The notes beneath the pieces are model-generated. The model saw only the letters and a list, made by a program, of their open reading frames with translations, was not told the origin of the DNA and ran no database searches. A DNA stretch of 64,000 nucleotides from an uncultured Oligella sp. (GTDB lineage Bacteria; Pseudomonadota; Gammaproteobacteria; Burkholderiales; Burkholderiaceae_B). Positions 8,878 to 18,031 of the stretch are shown here, one piece after another. The stretch is from NCBI GenBank assembly GCA_947632105.1, contig CANROD010000002.1:28087-92086 (forward strand), read 5' to 3'. Position 1 is the stretch's first letter. Every line of letters begins with the position of its first letter. The position numbers were made by a program, and so were the translations under genes.

Positions 8878-9975
8878 ATGAAATTGAAGTCTATTGCTCT
8901 CTCTTTAATGGCATATGCACTTGTTGCAGGTGTTGCTACAGCCGAAGATAGTAGTGTGGTGAATGTCTATAATTGGGCAGAGTACACGGCTCCCGATACG
9001 ATTCCTGGTTTTGAGCGTGAGACGGGTATTAAAGTTCGTTATGACACCTATGATACAAATGATATTCTCCAAGCCAAGCTATTAACTGGTAACTCGGGCT
9101 ATGATGTTGTCGTTCCTGCAACTCATTATGCTGCACGTCAAATTGAAGCTGGTCTATTGCAAAAGCTCGATAAATCTCAAATCCCTAATTGGGAACATTT
9201 AGACTCTGAGATTATGGCTGTTGTTGCTCAGGTTGACCCAAATAATGAGTACTTAATTCCTTGGGGATATGGTACTAACGGCCTTGGTTATAACCTCACT
9301 AAGGTTAAAGAGATCATGGGCGAGGACTATGATTTCAGTGATTGGTCTAACTTGTTTGATCCCGCTAAGGTTGAAAAGTTACGTAGTTGTGGAGTGTCCA
9401 TTTTAGATGAAGCTGCCCAAGTTTTCCCTGCCGTGCTGCATTATTTAGGCAAGGATCCAAATAGCTCCGACGAGGCTGATTATCGTGAAGCGATTGAGGT
9501 ACTTAAAAGCATTCGACCCTATGTTCGTCAGTTTAGTTCTTCAGGTTATATTGATGAGTTAGCTTCTGGAGATTTATGCTTTGTCTATGGTTTTAGTGGT
9601 GATGTGATGATTGCAGCAGATCGCGCCAAAGAGGCTAATCGCGAGTTTGAAGTTGTTTACGTTACGCCGAATGACGGTGCGCCAGTTTGGTTTGATACAA
9701 TGGCGGTTCCTAAAGATGCGCCTAACTTCGATAATGCAATGAAGTTTATTAACTACATTGAGACACCGGAAGTACATGCAGCTATTACCAATGAAATGTT
9801 TTTTACTAACGCCAACAAATCGGCACGTAAGCATGTTTTACCAGAGCTTGCAGCAAATGAAGAGTTGTATCCTAGTCCAGAAAAAGCTAAGACTTTGTTT
9901 GTAATTAAGCCACAACCGATGAAAATTCTTCGATTGCAAACTCGTTTATGGGCAGAGTTAAAAGCAGGTCGTTAG
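8878..9975 (+). CDS. potF: Polyamine ABC transporter periplasmic binding protein
   Basis: Periplasmic solute-binding protein delivering putrescine and/or spermidine to the PotGHI importer encoded just downstream. It has a signal peptide over residues 1-22 (ending VATA). The mature part opens with VNVYNWAEY, a hallmark of PotD/PotF, followed by TYDTNDILQAKLL and NSGYDVVVP. At 365 residues it has the normal PotF length, and overall it resembles PotF more than PotD. The AGGGG ribosome site is 10 bases before ATG. A 12-bp inverted repeat separates it from potG, which probably lets the binding protein be made in excess. Confidence 0.93.
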   Translation: MKLKSIALSLMAYALVAGVATAEDSSVVNVYNWAEYTAPDTIPGFERETGIKVRYDTYDTNDILQAKLLTGNSGYDVVVPATHYAARQIEAGLLQKLDKSQIPNWEHLDSEIMAVVAQVDPNNEYLIPWGYGTNGLGYNLTKVKEIMGEDYDFSDWSNLFDPAKVEKLRSCGVSILDEAAQVFPAVLHYLGKDPNSSDEADYREAIEVLKSIRPYVRQFSSSGYIDELASGDLCFVYGFSGDVMIAADRAKEANREFEVVYVTPNDGAPVWFDTMAVPKDAPNFDNAMKFINYIETPEVHAAITNEMFFTNANKSARKHVLPELAANEELYPSPEKAKTLFVIKPQPMKILRLQTRLWAELKAGR

Positions 9976-10009
9976 TTACTAGACATTAACTAGCTAGTTT
10001 TAGTTTATA

Positions 10010-10055
10010 AAATGGCCCGTATCGATTGAGTTTTTGCTTAGTCTACGGGCCATTT
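10010..10055 (+). terminator. Intercistronic hairpin between potF and potG
   Basis: Perfect 12-bp inverted repeat: AAATGGCCCGTA at 10010-10021 and TACGGGCCATTT at 10044-10055, with a 22-base loop. No run of T follows, so it looks like an attenuator or 3' stabiliser for the potF message rather than a full terminator. The arrangement suits an operon whose first gene must be expressed most. Confidence 0.55.
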
Positions 10056-10077
10056 ATCAATTTATCAAATAGGGATC

Positions 10078-11208
10078 GTGAGCGAAATGACAGAAGGGCG
10101 TATAGCAACACATGCTACAACTGATGATGAGTTTTTAAAACTTGTCGATTTAAAAAAAATTTTTGGTGACGTAGTTGCAGTTAAAGGTGTTGACCTGACG
10201 GTTAAGCGTAATGAGATATTTGCTCTATTAGGGAGTTCGGGCTGTGGTAAGTCGACGTTATTACGTATGTTGGCAGGTTTTGAAAGGCCTACTTCTGGAC
10301 AAATCTTTCTTGACGGTGAGGATATTGCTAATGTGCCACCTTATAAGCGTCCGGTAAATATGATGTTTCAATCCTATGCGTTATTCCCGCACATGACGGT
10401 GGAGGCTAATGTAGCCTTTGGATTAAAGCAGGAAGGTGTGGATAAGCAGGAAATACAGCAGCGAGTCTTTGATGCTTTAGATTTGGTCCAGATGGCAGGT
10501 TATGCGCGTCGCAAACCTTCACAATTATCGGGTGGTCAGCAGCAACGTGTTGCCTTAGCGCGTAGCTTAGTTAAGCGTCCTAAGCTATTGCTATTGGATG
10601 AACCGATGTCAGCTTTAGATAAGCAAATTCGTCAAAAAACACAAATTGAGCTGAGTAAAATTATTGAACAGGTTGGTGTAACTTGTATTATGGTGACTCA
10701 TGATCAGGAAGAGGCGATGACGATGGCTAACCGTTTAGCAGTGATGACGGCTGGTGAAATTATTCAACACGGTACACCCGAAGAGGTTTATAACTTTCCT
10801 AATTCGCAATTTGTTGCCAGTTTTATTGGTAATACTAATATCTTTAAAGGTCGTATTGTTGTAGACGAACCCGATCACGTATTAATTGAGTCAGAGGATT
10901 TAGAGGATCCACTTTACGTCAATCACGGGGTGAATGAACCGTTAGGTATGGAGGTTTATGTGTCAGTGCGTCCTGAGCAAATTCGCATATTACTAGAAAA
11001 GCCAGACGATTCGGTCAATGTAGCCCATGGTGTAGTTACGCACGTCGCTTGGATGGGTAGCTATATGCTGTATCAAATTGAATTGGAGTCGGGCAAGGTA
11101 GTGGATGTTAGTATGTCTGCACTCACTGAGTTAGAAGATAATCCGAGTATTGATGACGAGGTTTACATCACTTGGGCAGCAGATAGCGGAACGGTATTAC
11201 CATCATGA
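10078..11208 (+). CDS. potG: Polyamine ABC transporter ATP-binding subunit
   Basis: ATPase that powers the PotFGHI polyamine importer at the inner face of the membrane. Walker A is GSSGCGKST, the signature motif is LSGGQQQR, and Walker B is LLLLDEPMSALD, followed by the switch histidine in VTHDQEE. A TOBE domain fills the C-terminal third. At 376 residues it matches PotG. The start is either GTG at 10078 (AGGG only 3 bases upstream) or ATG at 10087 (12 bases); neither spacing is ideal. The last codons overlap potH by 4 bases (ATGA). Confidence 0.95.
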   Translation: MSEMTEGRIATHATTDDEFLKLVDLKKIFGDVVAVKGVDLTVKRNEIFALLGSSGCGKSTLLRMLAGFERPTSGQIFLDGEDIANVPPYKRPVNMMFQSYALFPHMTVEANVAFGLKQEGVDKQEIQQRVFDALDLVQMAGYARRKPSQLSGGQQQRVALARSLVKRPKLLLLDEPMSALDKQIRQKTQIELSKIIEQVGVTCIMVTHDQEEAMTMANRLAVMTAGEIIQHGTPEEVYNFPNSQFVASFIGNTNIFKGRIVVDEPDHVLIESEDLEDPLYVNHGVNEPLGMEVYVSVRPEQIRILLEKPDDSVNVAHGVVTHVAWMGSYMLYQIELESGKVVDVSMSALTELEDNPSIDDEVYITWAADSGTVLPS

Positions 11209-12116
11209 CGAAATCTACTAACTTACTTTCTCGTTTATTGAATCGTGAGTATTTAAGTATTGTACCTCCCTATGCGTGGTTAGTTTTAACACTTTTAGTA
11301 CCTTTTCTAATTGTTTTAAAAATTAGTTTCGCTGAGTCAATTTTTGGACAACCTCCGTATTCTCAACTTTTGGAATACAAAGATGGTGTATTAAGAATAG
11401 CTTTATATTTAGAGAGCTATATTTCCTTATTTACTGATTCACTTTTTGTGGATGCCTATTTACGATCAATCAAGATGGCGGCTATCTCAACGTTATTTTG
11501 TATTTTGATTGGTTATCCGATGGCGTATTTTATTGCACAGTCCAACCCTAAAGTACGAAATTTGTTGTTACTAGGTGTGATTTTGCCTCTTTGGACGTCA
11601 CTTCTTTTACGCGTTTATGCGTGGGCGGGTATCTTGCGTAATGAGGGACTTTTAAATAACTTTTTAATGTGGACAGGACTTATTAGTGAGCCTATTGAAC
11701 TCTACAGAACGGATGTTGCAGTGTATATAGGTTTGATTTACACTTATTTGCCATTTTTTATCTTGCCTCTTTATACCAATCTATTAAAGCATGATCAGCG
11801 TCTCTTGGATGCTGCTTATGATCTTGGCGCAAAGCCATTCAAAGCATTTTTAACCATTACATTGCCATTGTCTGCTTCTGGGGTTATCGCCGGAGCGATG
11901 TTAGTATTTATTCCTACAGTAGGGGAGTACGTTATTCCGGAGTTGTTAGGTGGTACAAATACATATATGATTGGTCGTGTAATGTGGGATCAATACTTTA
12001 CTAACTCAAACTGGCCGATGGCTGCTGCAATTGCGGTGGTAATGCTGATGATTTTATTAATTCCACTGGTATTGTTCCAAATTAACCAAGCGAAGCAATT
12101 TAAGGAGCAAGACTAA
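11205..12116 (+). CDS. potH: Polyamine ABC transporter permease
   Basis: First membrane subunit of the importer: 303 residues with six predicted membrane helices. The cytoplasmic EAA-type loop is present as AAYDLGAKPFKAFLTITLPLS (about residues 206-226), which docks on PotG. It overlaps potG by 4 bases and potI by 1 base, so translation of the three is coupled. The sequence IVPPYAWLVLTLLVPF at the start is typical of PotH. Confidence 0.95.
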   Translation: MTKSTNLLSRLLNREYLSIVPPYAWLVLTLLVPFLIVLKISFAESIFGQPPYSQLLEYKDGVLRIALYLESYISLFTDSLFVDAYLRSIKMAAISTLFCILIGYPMAYFIAQSNPKVRNLLLLGVILPLWTSLLLRVYAWAGILRNEGLLNNFLMWTGLISEPIELYRTDVAVYIGLIYTYLPFFILPLYTNLLKHDQRLLDAAYDLGAKPFKAFLTITLPLSASGVIAGAMLVFIPTVGEYVIPELLGGTNTYMIGRVMWDQYFTNSNWPMAAAIAVVMLMILLIPLVLFQINQAKQFKEQD

Positions 12117-12910
12117 TGAGAGTAGGAACTTGCTTTAAATATTTAGTGTTTATTTTAGGTTTCGGTTTTTTATATTTACCGATAGTTTCACTGGTTGTTT
12201 TTTCTTTTAATGACTCAGCATTGCAATCAACTTGGACTGGTTTTTCTTTCCGTTGGTACCAAAAGTTATTTGAGGATACAAACCTTTTAAGAGCGGCATG
12301 GTTGTCGATCAAAATTGCTGTGTTATCCGCTACGGCAGCGGTTGTTATTGGGACGTGGGCAGCTTATATTATGGTTCGTAAGGGACCATTTTTAGGGTTT
12401 TCACTCTTTATTGGTATGTTAAATGCGCCATTGGTTATTCCTGAAGTTATTTTGGGAGTGTCGGTCTTATTGATGATTATTGAGTTTAGGTCGAGTATTG
12501 GTTTTCCTGCTGAAAATGGTATTTTCACAATTTGGGTCGGCCACGTAGTACTCTGCGTGGCTTATGTAGCAATCGTTGTAGCATCTCGTATTCGTGAGCT
12601 TGACCGTTCATTAGAAGAGGCAGCTCTGGATTTAGGTGCAACGCCATTAAAGGTGTTTTTTAGTATTGTCTTGCCACTTATCGTGCCGTCAATGATCGCT
12701 GCATGGCTGCTAGCCTTTACATTATCCATGGATGATGTGGTAATTTCCTCTTTTTTAAATGGACCAGGTTATACCACCTTACCGGTTGAGGTTTTTTCAC
12801 GGGTGAGATTGGGTATTAAACCAGAGGTGAATGCATTAGCGACTATTATGATTTTCATTGTTGGCGTTTGTGTCATAATCGGCAATCGCTTACAGTTTAG
12901 AAAGAAGTGA
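12116..12910 (+). CDS. potI: Polyamine ABC transporter permease
   Basis: Second membrane subunit of the importer: 264 residues, six predicted helices. The family-specific NAPLVIPEVILG and SLEEAALDLGATPLKVF (EAA loop) are both present. The ATG shares its A with the potH stop codon. It is the last gene of the potFGHI set, with 53 bases to the next reading frame. No regulator gene adjoins the operon. Confidence 0.95.
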   Translation: MRVGTCFKYLVFILGFGFLYLPIVSLVVFSFNDSALQSTWTGFSFRWYQKLFEDTNLLRAAWLSIKIAVLSATAAVVIGTWAAYIMVRKGPFLGFSLFIGMLNAPLVIPEVILGVSVLLMIIEFRSSIGFPAENGIFTIWVGHVVLCVAYVAIVVASRIRELDRSLEEAALDLGATPLKVFFSIVLPLIVPSMIAAWLLAFTLSMDDVVISSFLNGPGYTTLPVEVFSRVRLGIKPEVNALATIMIFIVGVCVIIGNRLQFRKK

Positions 12911-12963
12911 GTGCTAAGTGCTTTGTCTGTTCTATCAGTAGCCTAAATTAATTAAGGTGTATT

Positions 12964-13311
12964 ATGTCTTTTACAATATTCGGTTTAAAGCGCTGTAGTA
13001 CTTGCGTTAAAGCTAAAAAGTTTCTAGAAACTCAGGGTTATCAGGTTGAGATGGTTGATGTTCGTGAGCAGGTGCCAAGCACTGAGCAATTAAGTCAATG
13101 GGCAGATGCTTTGGGCTGGGATAAGTTAATTAACAAAGCATCTCAAACATGGCGTCAGTTAGACGAGGCGTCAAAAGATCTTGATTCTGATGAGGAGCGC
13201 ATCACTTTGATTCAAGCGAATCCTAGTGTGATGAAACGACCATTGCTTGTCTATCCTGAGGGGTTTAAACTGGGTTTTTCAGAAAAACTGTATCAGGAGT
13301 TTGTGGTATGA
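12964..13311 (+). CDS. ArsC/Spx/YffB-family thioredoxin-fold protein
   Basis: A 115-residue protein of the ArsC-like glutaredoxin-fold family, closest in pattern to YffB. The redox motif is CSTC near the N-terminus (KRCSTCVKAKKFL). The conserved VMKRPLLVYPEG segment sits in the second half, where the cis-proline and following arginine pocket lie in this family. YffB-type proteins have no clear arsenate reductase activity and their role is unsettled. It overlaps rpiA by 4 bases (ATGA), so the pair is translated together, though no functional link to pentose phosphates is evident. Confidence 0.85.
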   Translation: MSFTIFGLKRCSTCVKAKKFLETQGYQVEMVDVREQVPSTEQLSQWADALGWDKLINKASQTWRQLDEASKDLDSDEERITLIQANPSVMKRPLLVYPEGFKLGFSEKLYQEFVV

Positions 13312-13988
13312 CGTTAGATCAAAATCAGCTTAAACAGCAAGTAGCTGTTGCAGCAGTAGAGTATATCAGTGGGTTTTTTACTCCTGATGTGGTGATTGGT
13401 GTTGGCACTGGTTCGACAGCAGATTTATTTATTGATGCCTTAGCTGAGTACAAGGATCGATTCAAAGGTGCCGTTGCGAGTTCTGAGCGTAGTGCTGCAC
13501 GTTTAGCTAGCCATGGGATTGAGGTGTTTGATCTTAATGATATTGATACAATGCCAGTATATGTCGATGGTGCAGATGAGGTTAACCCTAAACTGCAAAT
13601 GATCAAGGGTGGGGGCGGTGCATTAACTCGCGAGAAAATTGTTGCTTCAGTGGCGGAGCGATTTGTATGCATTATCGATGACTCAAAGTGGGTTGAGTTT
13701 TTAGGCAATTTTAAAATTCCAGTAGAAGTAATTAGCATTGCTTTAAATGCTGTTTCTCATCAGCTTAAGGCACTAGGTGCTAGGGAAGTAGTAGAGCGTA
13801 CTGGTTTTTTGACGGATAATGGGCATCCTATTTTAGATGTTGCAGGCTTTCAATTAAAAGATGCAGTTAGTTTAGAGCAACAAATTAATCATATTCCTGG
13901 TGTCGTTACTTGTGGAATTTTTGCGCTTGCACCCGCTAGCGTTGTATTAATAGCTAGTCAAGAGGGTGTTAAGTCAATAACAGCCTAA
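13308..13988 (+). CDS. rpiA: Ribose-5-phosphate isomerase A
   Basis: Interconverts ribose 5-phosphate and ribulose 5-phosphate in the non-oxidative pentose phosphate pathway. VGTGSTADLFI is the phosphate-binding loop. The catalytic stretch VDGADEVNP holds the acid residues, and GGGGALTREKIVAS carries the catalytic glutamate and lysine. The 226-residue length is normal. Its start overlaps the upstream YffB-like gene. Confidence 0.97.
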   Translation: MTLDQNQLKQQVAVAAVEYISGFFTPDVVIGVGTGSTADLFIDALAEYKDRFKGAVASSERSAARLASHGIEVFDLNDIDTMPVYVDGADEVNPKLQMIKGGGGALTREKIVASVAERFVCIIDDSKWVEFLGNFKIPVEVISIALNAVSHQLKALGAREVVERTGFLTDNGHPILDVAGFQLKDAVSLEQQINHIPGVVTCGIFALAPASVVLIASQEGVKSITA

Positions 13989-14048
13989 TGTCATTGAGTA
14001 GTAATAAATACCTTTTACAATTAAATAATTTTCATTATGGAGTGTCAG

Positions 14049-14813
14049 ATGTTTGAAGAACATACAAGTAGCCGTTATGGTGAATCACTAGAGGAAATTC
14101 GCTCCCAATTTCTACGTATGGGTGGTTTAGTTGAGTCTATGATTATTGACTCAGTTGAGTCACTCAATACTGGTGACATCGATTTAGTTGAACGAGTTGA
14201 AGCTTATGAGCTTGAAGTCAATAGACTAGAGGTTGAGATCGACTCCCTAATTACACAGGTTATTGCTCGTCAGCAACCAGCTGCGATCGATTTGCGTCTG
14301 CTTCTGTCTGTAACAAAAATGATTACTGATTTAGAACGATGTGGTGATGAGTCCGAAAAAATTGCTCGAACCGCACGACGACTCCATGAACAAGACGTAC
14401 GTTTTGAGCCAATTGTAGATTTAAGCTACATGGGCAACCTAGTAGCTACAAATTTACGTGACGTACTTGATGCATTTGCTCGCTTTGACCCAGTGGCTGC
14501 AGCTAAAGTTGTTCGCGCTGATAAAAAGGTTAATAAGGCATGGCGTAGCATTTTACGTGAAACAAGCAGTTTTGTGATCGAAGATCCCCGTACTCTCAGC
14601 TATACAATGGAAGCGATATTTATGGCACGAGCCTTAGAACGTATCGGTGACCATGCTTCTAATCTGGCAGAGCGTGTTATTTATACTGTTCAGGGCGAGG
14701 ATGTGCGGCATACTGGTAATAAGAATATTTTAAAAGTTGCTAGTAGAGGTAGCATCTATGACCAAGTTGAAGACGAGGGTGAGTCCGAAGATTCAGATGA
14801 GTCTAAAGATTAG
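14049..14813 (+). CDS. phoU: Phosphate signalling protein PhoU
   Basis: Cytoplasmic dimeric protein that restrains PhoR signalling and the Pst phosphate importer when phosphate is plentiful. Two tandem three-helix PhoU repeats are visible, with metal-binding acidic patterns in DLERCGDESEKIA and ALERIGDHASNLAE. An acidic tail (residues about 235-254) is extra. I chose the ATG at 14049, which has GGAG 6 bases upstream; an in-frame ATG at 14037 lacks a site. PhoU usually ends a pstSCAB operon, but no pst genes lie nearby, so it is a detached copy. A strong terminator follows. Confidence 0.95.
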   Translation: MFEEHTSSRYGESLEEIRSQFLRMGGLVESMIIDSVESLNTGDIDLVERVEAYELEVNRLEVEIDSLITQVIARQQPAAIDLRLLLSVTKMITDLERCGDESEKIARTARRLHEQDVRFEPIVDLSYMGNLVATNLRDVLDAFARFDPVAAAKVVRADKKVNKAWRSILRETSSFVIEDPRTLSYTMEAIFMARALERIGDHASNLAERVIYTVQGEDVRHTGNKNILKVASRGSIYDQVEDEGESEDSDESKD

Positions 14814-14856
14814 TAATGAGTTATAGTTAATCTATTGCTTACGCTTTCAAGAAGAG

Positions 14857-14889
14857 AAGCCCGCATATTGTTTCATATGCGGGCTTTAT
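14857..14889 (+). terminator. Terminator after phoU
   Basis: Perfect 12-bp stem (AAGCCCGCATAT at 14857-14868, ATATGCGGGCTT at 14875-14886) with a 6-base loop and a short T-rich tail. It lies between convergent phoU and fdsD and could serve both. Confidence 0.85.
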
Positions 14890-14908
14890 TGTTAGTTATT
14901 AAGAAAAA

Positions 14909-15151
14909 CTACGAGAGGTTTTTTAGCATATAGTGATAGGCTTTTAGAGAGAAGTCTGACATTTCACCTTCGCTGCTTTTGCCATCTGTATGATTTTCTA
15001 AATAAGTTTTTACTTCATCGCGCATTCTTGGGTCCCAAAAAGATCGAATATGCTTAGCCATATTTTCTATTGCTTTTGCTGTGTCAGGCATAGTTTGATA
15101 AAAAGCAGCAATATCATTAAGCATTTTGATTAGAGAGTGCATGTCCATCAC
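14909..15151 (-). CDS. fdsD: Formate dehydrogenase delta subunit
   Basis: Small (80-residue) non-catalytic subunit or chaperone-like partner of the soluble NAD-dependent molybdenum formate dehydrogenase. The AKHIRSFWDPRMRDEV segment is the family hallmark. It lies 15 bases downstream of fdsA on the same strand and ends the operon. The start could be either of two nearby ATGs (MMDMHS); the choice changes only a few residues. Confidence 0.9.
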   Translation of the reverse strand: MMDMHSLIKMLNDIAAFYQTMPDTAKAIENMAKHIRSFWDPRMRDEVKTYLENHTDGKSSEGEMSDFSLKAYHYMLKNLS

Positions 15152-15166
15152 ATAGTCCTTTAATTG

Positions 15167-18031
15167 CTAGTTTTCTTCGCTAACGGCGATAAACTCACGT
15201 TGCTTTTTGTCTTGTGCTTGCCAGTTATCTTGCCAAGCGGAAGATTTTGCTTCAACTTTATCGACTGCCACAGCGGTAACCTTATACTCTGGACAGTTAG
15301 TCGCCCAATCTGAGTTTTCGGTCGTGATCACGTTAGCACCAGAAATAGGGTGGTGAAAGGTGGTATAAACCACACCAGGCTGCATACGAGTTGACACCTT
15401 AGCTCGCAGAGTAGTGGTACCAGAACGACTTGATAGTTGGACGAAATCACCGTCCTTAATACCTCGTTCAGAGGCATCATGTGGGTGAATCTCTAACAGA
15501 TCTTCAGCATGCCATAAGAAATTACTTGTGCGGCGAGTTTGTGCGCCGACATTGTATTGACTGAGGATTCGTCCGGTAGTTAATAATAACGGGAAACGTT
15601 TGTTAACGCGTTCAGAGGTTGGGATATAGCTAGTTGGTATAAACTTTCCCTTGCCGTTGTCATGTGCGAAGCTATCAGTATGCATAATTGGTGAACCTTC
15701 GGGGTAGTTATTACTGCATGGCCATTGTACGCTACCACCTAATTTATCAATTAGCTCATAGCTGACATTAGCAAAGGTAGGGGTGAGGCGGGCAATTTCA
15801 TCCATAATCTCTCGCGGATGCTCATATCTCATCTCATAGCTTAAAGCTTTTGAAAAAGCCATTGTAATTTCCCAATCAGCAAGACCTGAAGGAGACTGAG
15901 TGATCTTACGGATGCGCGAGATTCGACGCTCAGCATTAGTAAAGGTACCGTCTTTTTCCAGAAAAGAGGAGCCTGGTAAAAATACATGTGCAAATTTAGC
16001 TGTTTCATTAAGGAATAAGTCCTGTACGATGACACACTCCATGGCACTTAGTGCTGCTTCGACATGCTGTGTATTTGGATCAGATTGCAGAATATCCTCG
16101 CCTTGGCAGTACAGTGCTTTAAAGCTACCGCTTAATGCCGCACTAAACATATTAGGAATTCTAAGACCGGGCTCAGAGTTTATGCTGACACCCCAAGCTT
16201 GTTCAAATGTTGTTCGCACTTCGTCATTAGCAACATGTCGATATCCTGGCAGTTCGTGAGGGAAGGAACCCATATCGCAGGAGCCTTGAACATTGTTTTG
16301 CCCACGTAGGGGGTTTATACCTACCCCTTGTTTGCCAATATTGCCGGTTAGCATCGCCAAGTTAGCGATAGCCATTACCGCTGTGGAGCCTTGAGCATGT
16401 TCAGTGACGCCCAGTCCGTAGTAAATGGCCGCATTACCACCGGTCGCATAGAGTCTTGCCGCAGCGCGAATATCATTAGCATCGACGCCGGTATGCTCAG
16501 CGACGGCTTCAGGCGAGTTTTCTTCTTGTTGAATAAAGCTTAACCAATCATTAAAGGTTGCCGCCTCACACCGTTGCTCTATAAAGGTTTGGTCGTAAAG
16601 CCTTTCTTTAGCTATGACATGAGCAAAGGCATTTAGCATAGCCACGTTAGTGCCAGGCTTTAGCGGTAAATGAAAATCTGCTTTGATGTGTGCTGAAGAG
16701 ACTAAGTTAATCGCTCGTGGATCAATGATAATGAGTTTTGCACCTTCACGAATTCGACGTTTCATACGAGAGGCAAAAACCGGATGGGCATCACTGGGAT
16801 TGGCACCCATCACGACAATTACATCGCTATGAGCGACTGACTCAAATGTTTGAGTACCGGCTGATTCACCTATTGTTTGCTTTAAGCCAAAGCCAGTAGG
16901 TGAGTGACACACACGAGCACAGGTATCGACGTTGTTATTGCCAAAGGCGGCACGAACTAATTTTTGTACTAAATAGGTTTCTTCATTGCTGCAGCGCGAT
17001 GAGGTAATCCCACCAACTGAGTCAATACCATACTTTGCTTGAATGCGTTTTATTTCAGCAGCGGCATAACTCAGTGCCTCCTCCCAACTGACCTGTTTCC
17101 ATGGTTCATTAGTGTTACGGCGAATCATGGGGCTAGTGATACGGTCAGGGTGATCAGTATAGCCCCAAGCAAAGCGACCTTTAACACAGGTATGTCCATC
17201 ATTAGCTTTGCCATCTTTCCAGGGAGTCATGCGAACAACTGTGTTGCCTTTAAGCTCTGCTTTGAGGCCACAGCCGACACCGCAATAGGCACAGGTGGTA
17301 ACGACTGCATGAGTCGGTTGACCCATGTCAATTACTGTGTTTTCTATGAGAGCACCGGTAGGGCAGTCATTCACGCAGGCACCACAGGAAACGCAATCAC
17401 TGTTTAAAAAATCATTGTCTGAGCCAACGCTGATAACCGAATTGAAGCCTCGGTTTTCAACTGTTAAAGCAAAAGTACCTTGTGTTTCTTCACAGGCTCT
17501 TACGCAGCGACTGCAGACAATACATAAACTAGGGTCAAAGCTGAAATAGGGGTTTGAGGTGTCTTTTATTGATTGATTATGATTGGCATCATTAAAACCG
17601 TAACGAACCTCACGTAAGCCTAGCTGTCCTGTGGTGTCCTGTAGTTCGCAGTTACCATTAGCAGGGCATGTTAAGCAGTCTAAAGGGTGATCAGAAATAT
17701 ATAGCTCAATCACATTACGCCGTAGAGCATTTAGCCGTTTGTTTTCGGTAATAACCACCATGCCTTCGGTAACTGGTGTGGTACAGGAGGCCGGAAAGCC
17801 TCGCATACCCTCAATCTGTACTAAGCAGACACGACAGGAACCAAAGGCCTCAAGTGAGTCTGTGGCACAAAGCTTTGGGATAGTAATCCCTGCTAACATG
17901 GCAGCACGCATTACGGATGTGCCAGCTGGGACTTGAACTGGATGACCATCAATGCTGAGGCTAACTTGGAGTTCATTTTTGACCTCTAGGGTTCCAAAAT
18001 CGCGTTCACGGATTAATACTGTTTCTAGCAT
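15167..18031 (-). CDS. fdsA: NAD-dependent formate dehydrogenase, catalytic alpha subunit
   Basis: Oxidises formate to CO2 at a bis-MGD molybdenum centre and passes electrons through Fe-S clusters to FdsB. It has an N-terminal NuoG-like region with a [2Fe-2S] ferredoxin domain (about residues 20-100, CRVCLVQIEG), a His/Cys cluster site, and two 4Fe-4S sets (CIVCSRCVRAC and CVSCGACVNDC, about 170-230). A further 4Fe-4S site is CAYCGVGCG near 250, followed by the molybdopterin domain. The metal ligand is cysteine in RVCHSPTGFG, not selenocysteine. It overlaps fdsB by 7 bases. The 954-residue length is normal. Confidence 0.96.
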   Translation of the reverse strand: MLETVLIRERDFGTLEVKNELQVSLSIDGHPVQVPAGTSVMRAAMLAGITIPKLCATDSLEAFGSCRVCLVQIEGMRGFPASCTTPVTEGMVVITENKRLNALRRNVIELYISDHPLDCLTCPANGNCELQDTTGQLGLREVRYGFNDANHNQSIKDTSNPYFSFDPSLCIVCSRCVRACEETQGTFALTVENRGFNSVISVGSDNDFLNSDCVSCGACVNDCPTGALIENTVIDMGQPTHAVVTTCAYCGVGCGLKAELKGNTVVRMTPWKDGKANDGHTCVKGRFAWGYTDHPDRITSPMIRRNTNEPWKQVSWEEALSYAAAEIKRIQAKYGIDSVGGITSSRCSNEETYLVQKLVRAAFGNNNVDTCARVCHSPTGFGLKQTIGESAGTQTFESVAHSDVIVVMGANPSDAHPVFASRMKRRIREGAKLIIIDPRAINLVSSAHIKADFHLPLKPGTNVAMLNAFAHVIAKERLYDQTFIEQRCEAATFNDWLSFIQQEENSPEAVAEHTGVDANDIRAAARLYATGGNAAIYYGLGVTEHAQGSTAVMAIANLAMLTGNIGKQGVGINPLRGQNNVQGSCDMGSFPHELPGYRHVANDEVRTTFEQAWGVSINSEPGLRIPNMFSAALSGSFKALYCQGEDILQSDPNTQHVEAALSAMECVIVQDLFLNETAKFAHVFLPGSSFLEKDGTFTNAERRISRIRKITQSPSGLADWEITMAFSKALSYEMRYEHPREIMDEIARLTPTFANVSYELIDKLGGSVQWPCSNNYPEGSPIMHTDSFAHDNGKGKFIPTSYIPTSERVNKRFPLLLTTGRILSQYNVGAQTRRTSNFLWHAEDLLEIHPHDASERGIKDGDFVQLSSRSGTTTLRAKVSTRMQPGVVYTTFHHPISGANVITTENSDWATNCPEYKVTAVAVDKVEAKSSAWQDNWQAQDKKQREFIAVSEEN

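Noticed and set aside
13325..13738. Minus-strand 137-codon frame inside rpiA
   Set aside because: Antisense to conserved RpiA motifs and has no ribosome binding site or recognisable domain.
17039..17407. Plus-strand frame of 122 codons inside fdsA
   Set aside because: It lies antisense to the conserved Fe-S and molybdopterin region of fdsA and looks like a shadow frame without family resemblance.
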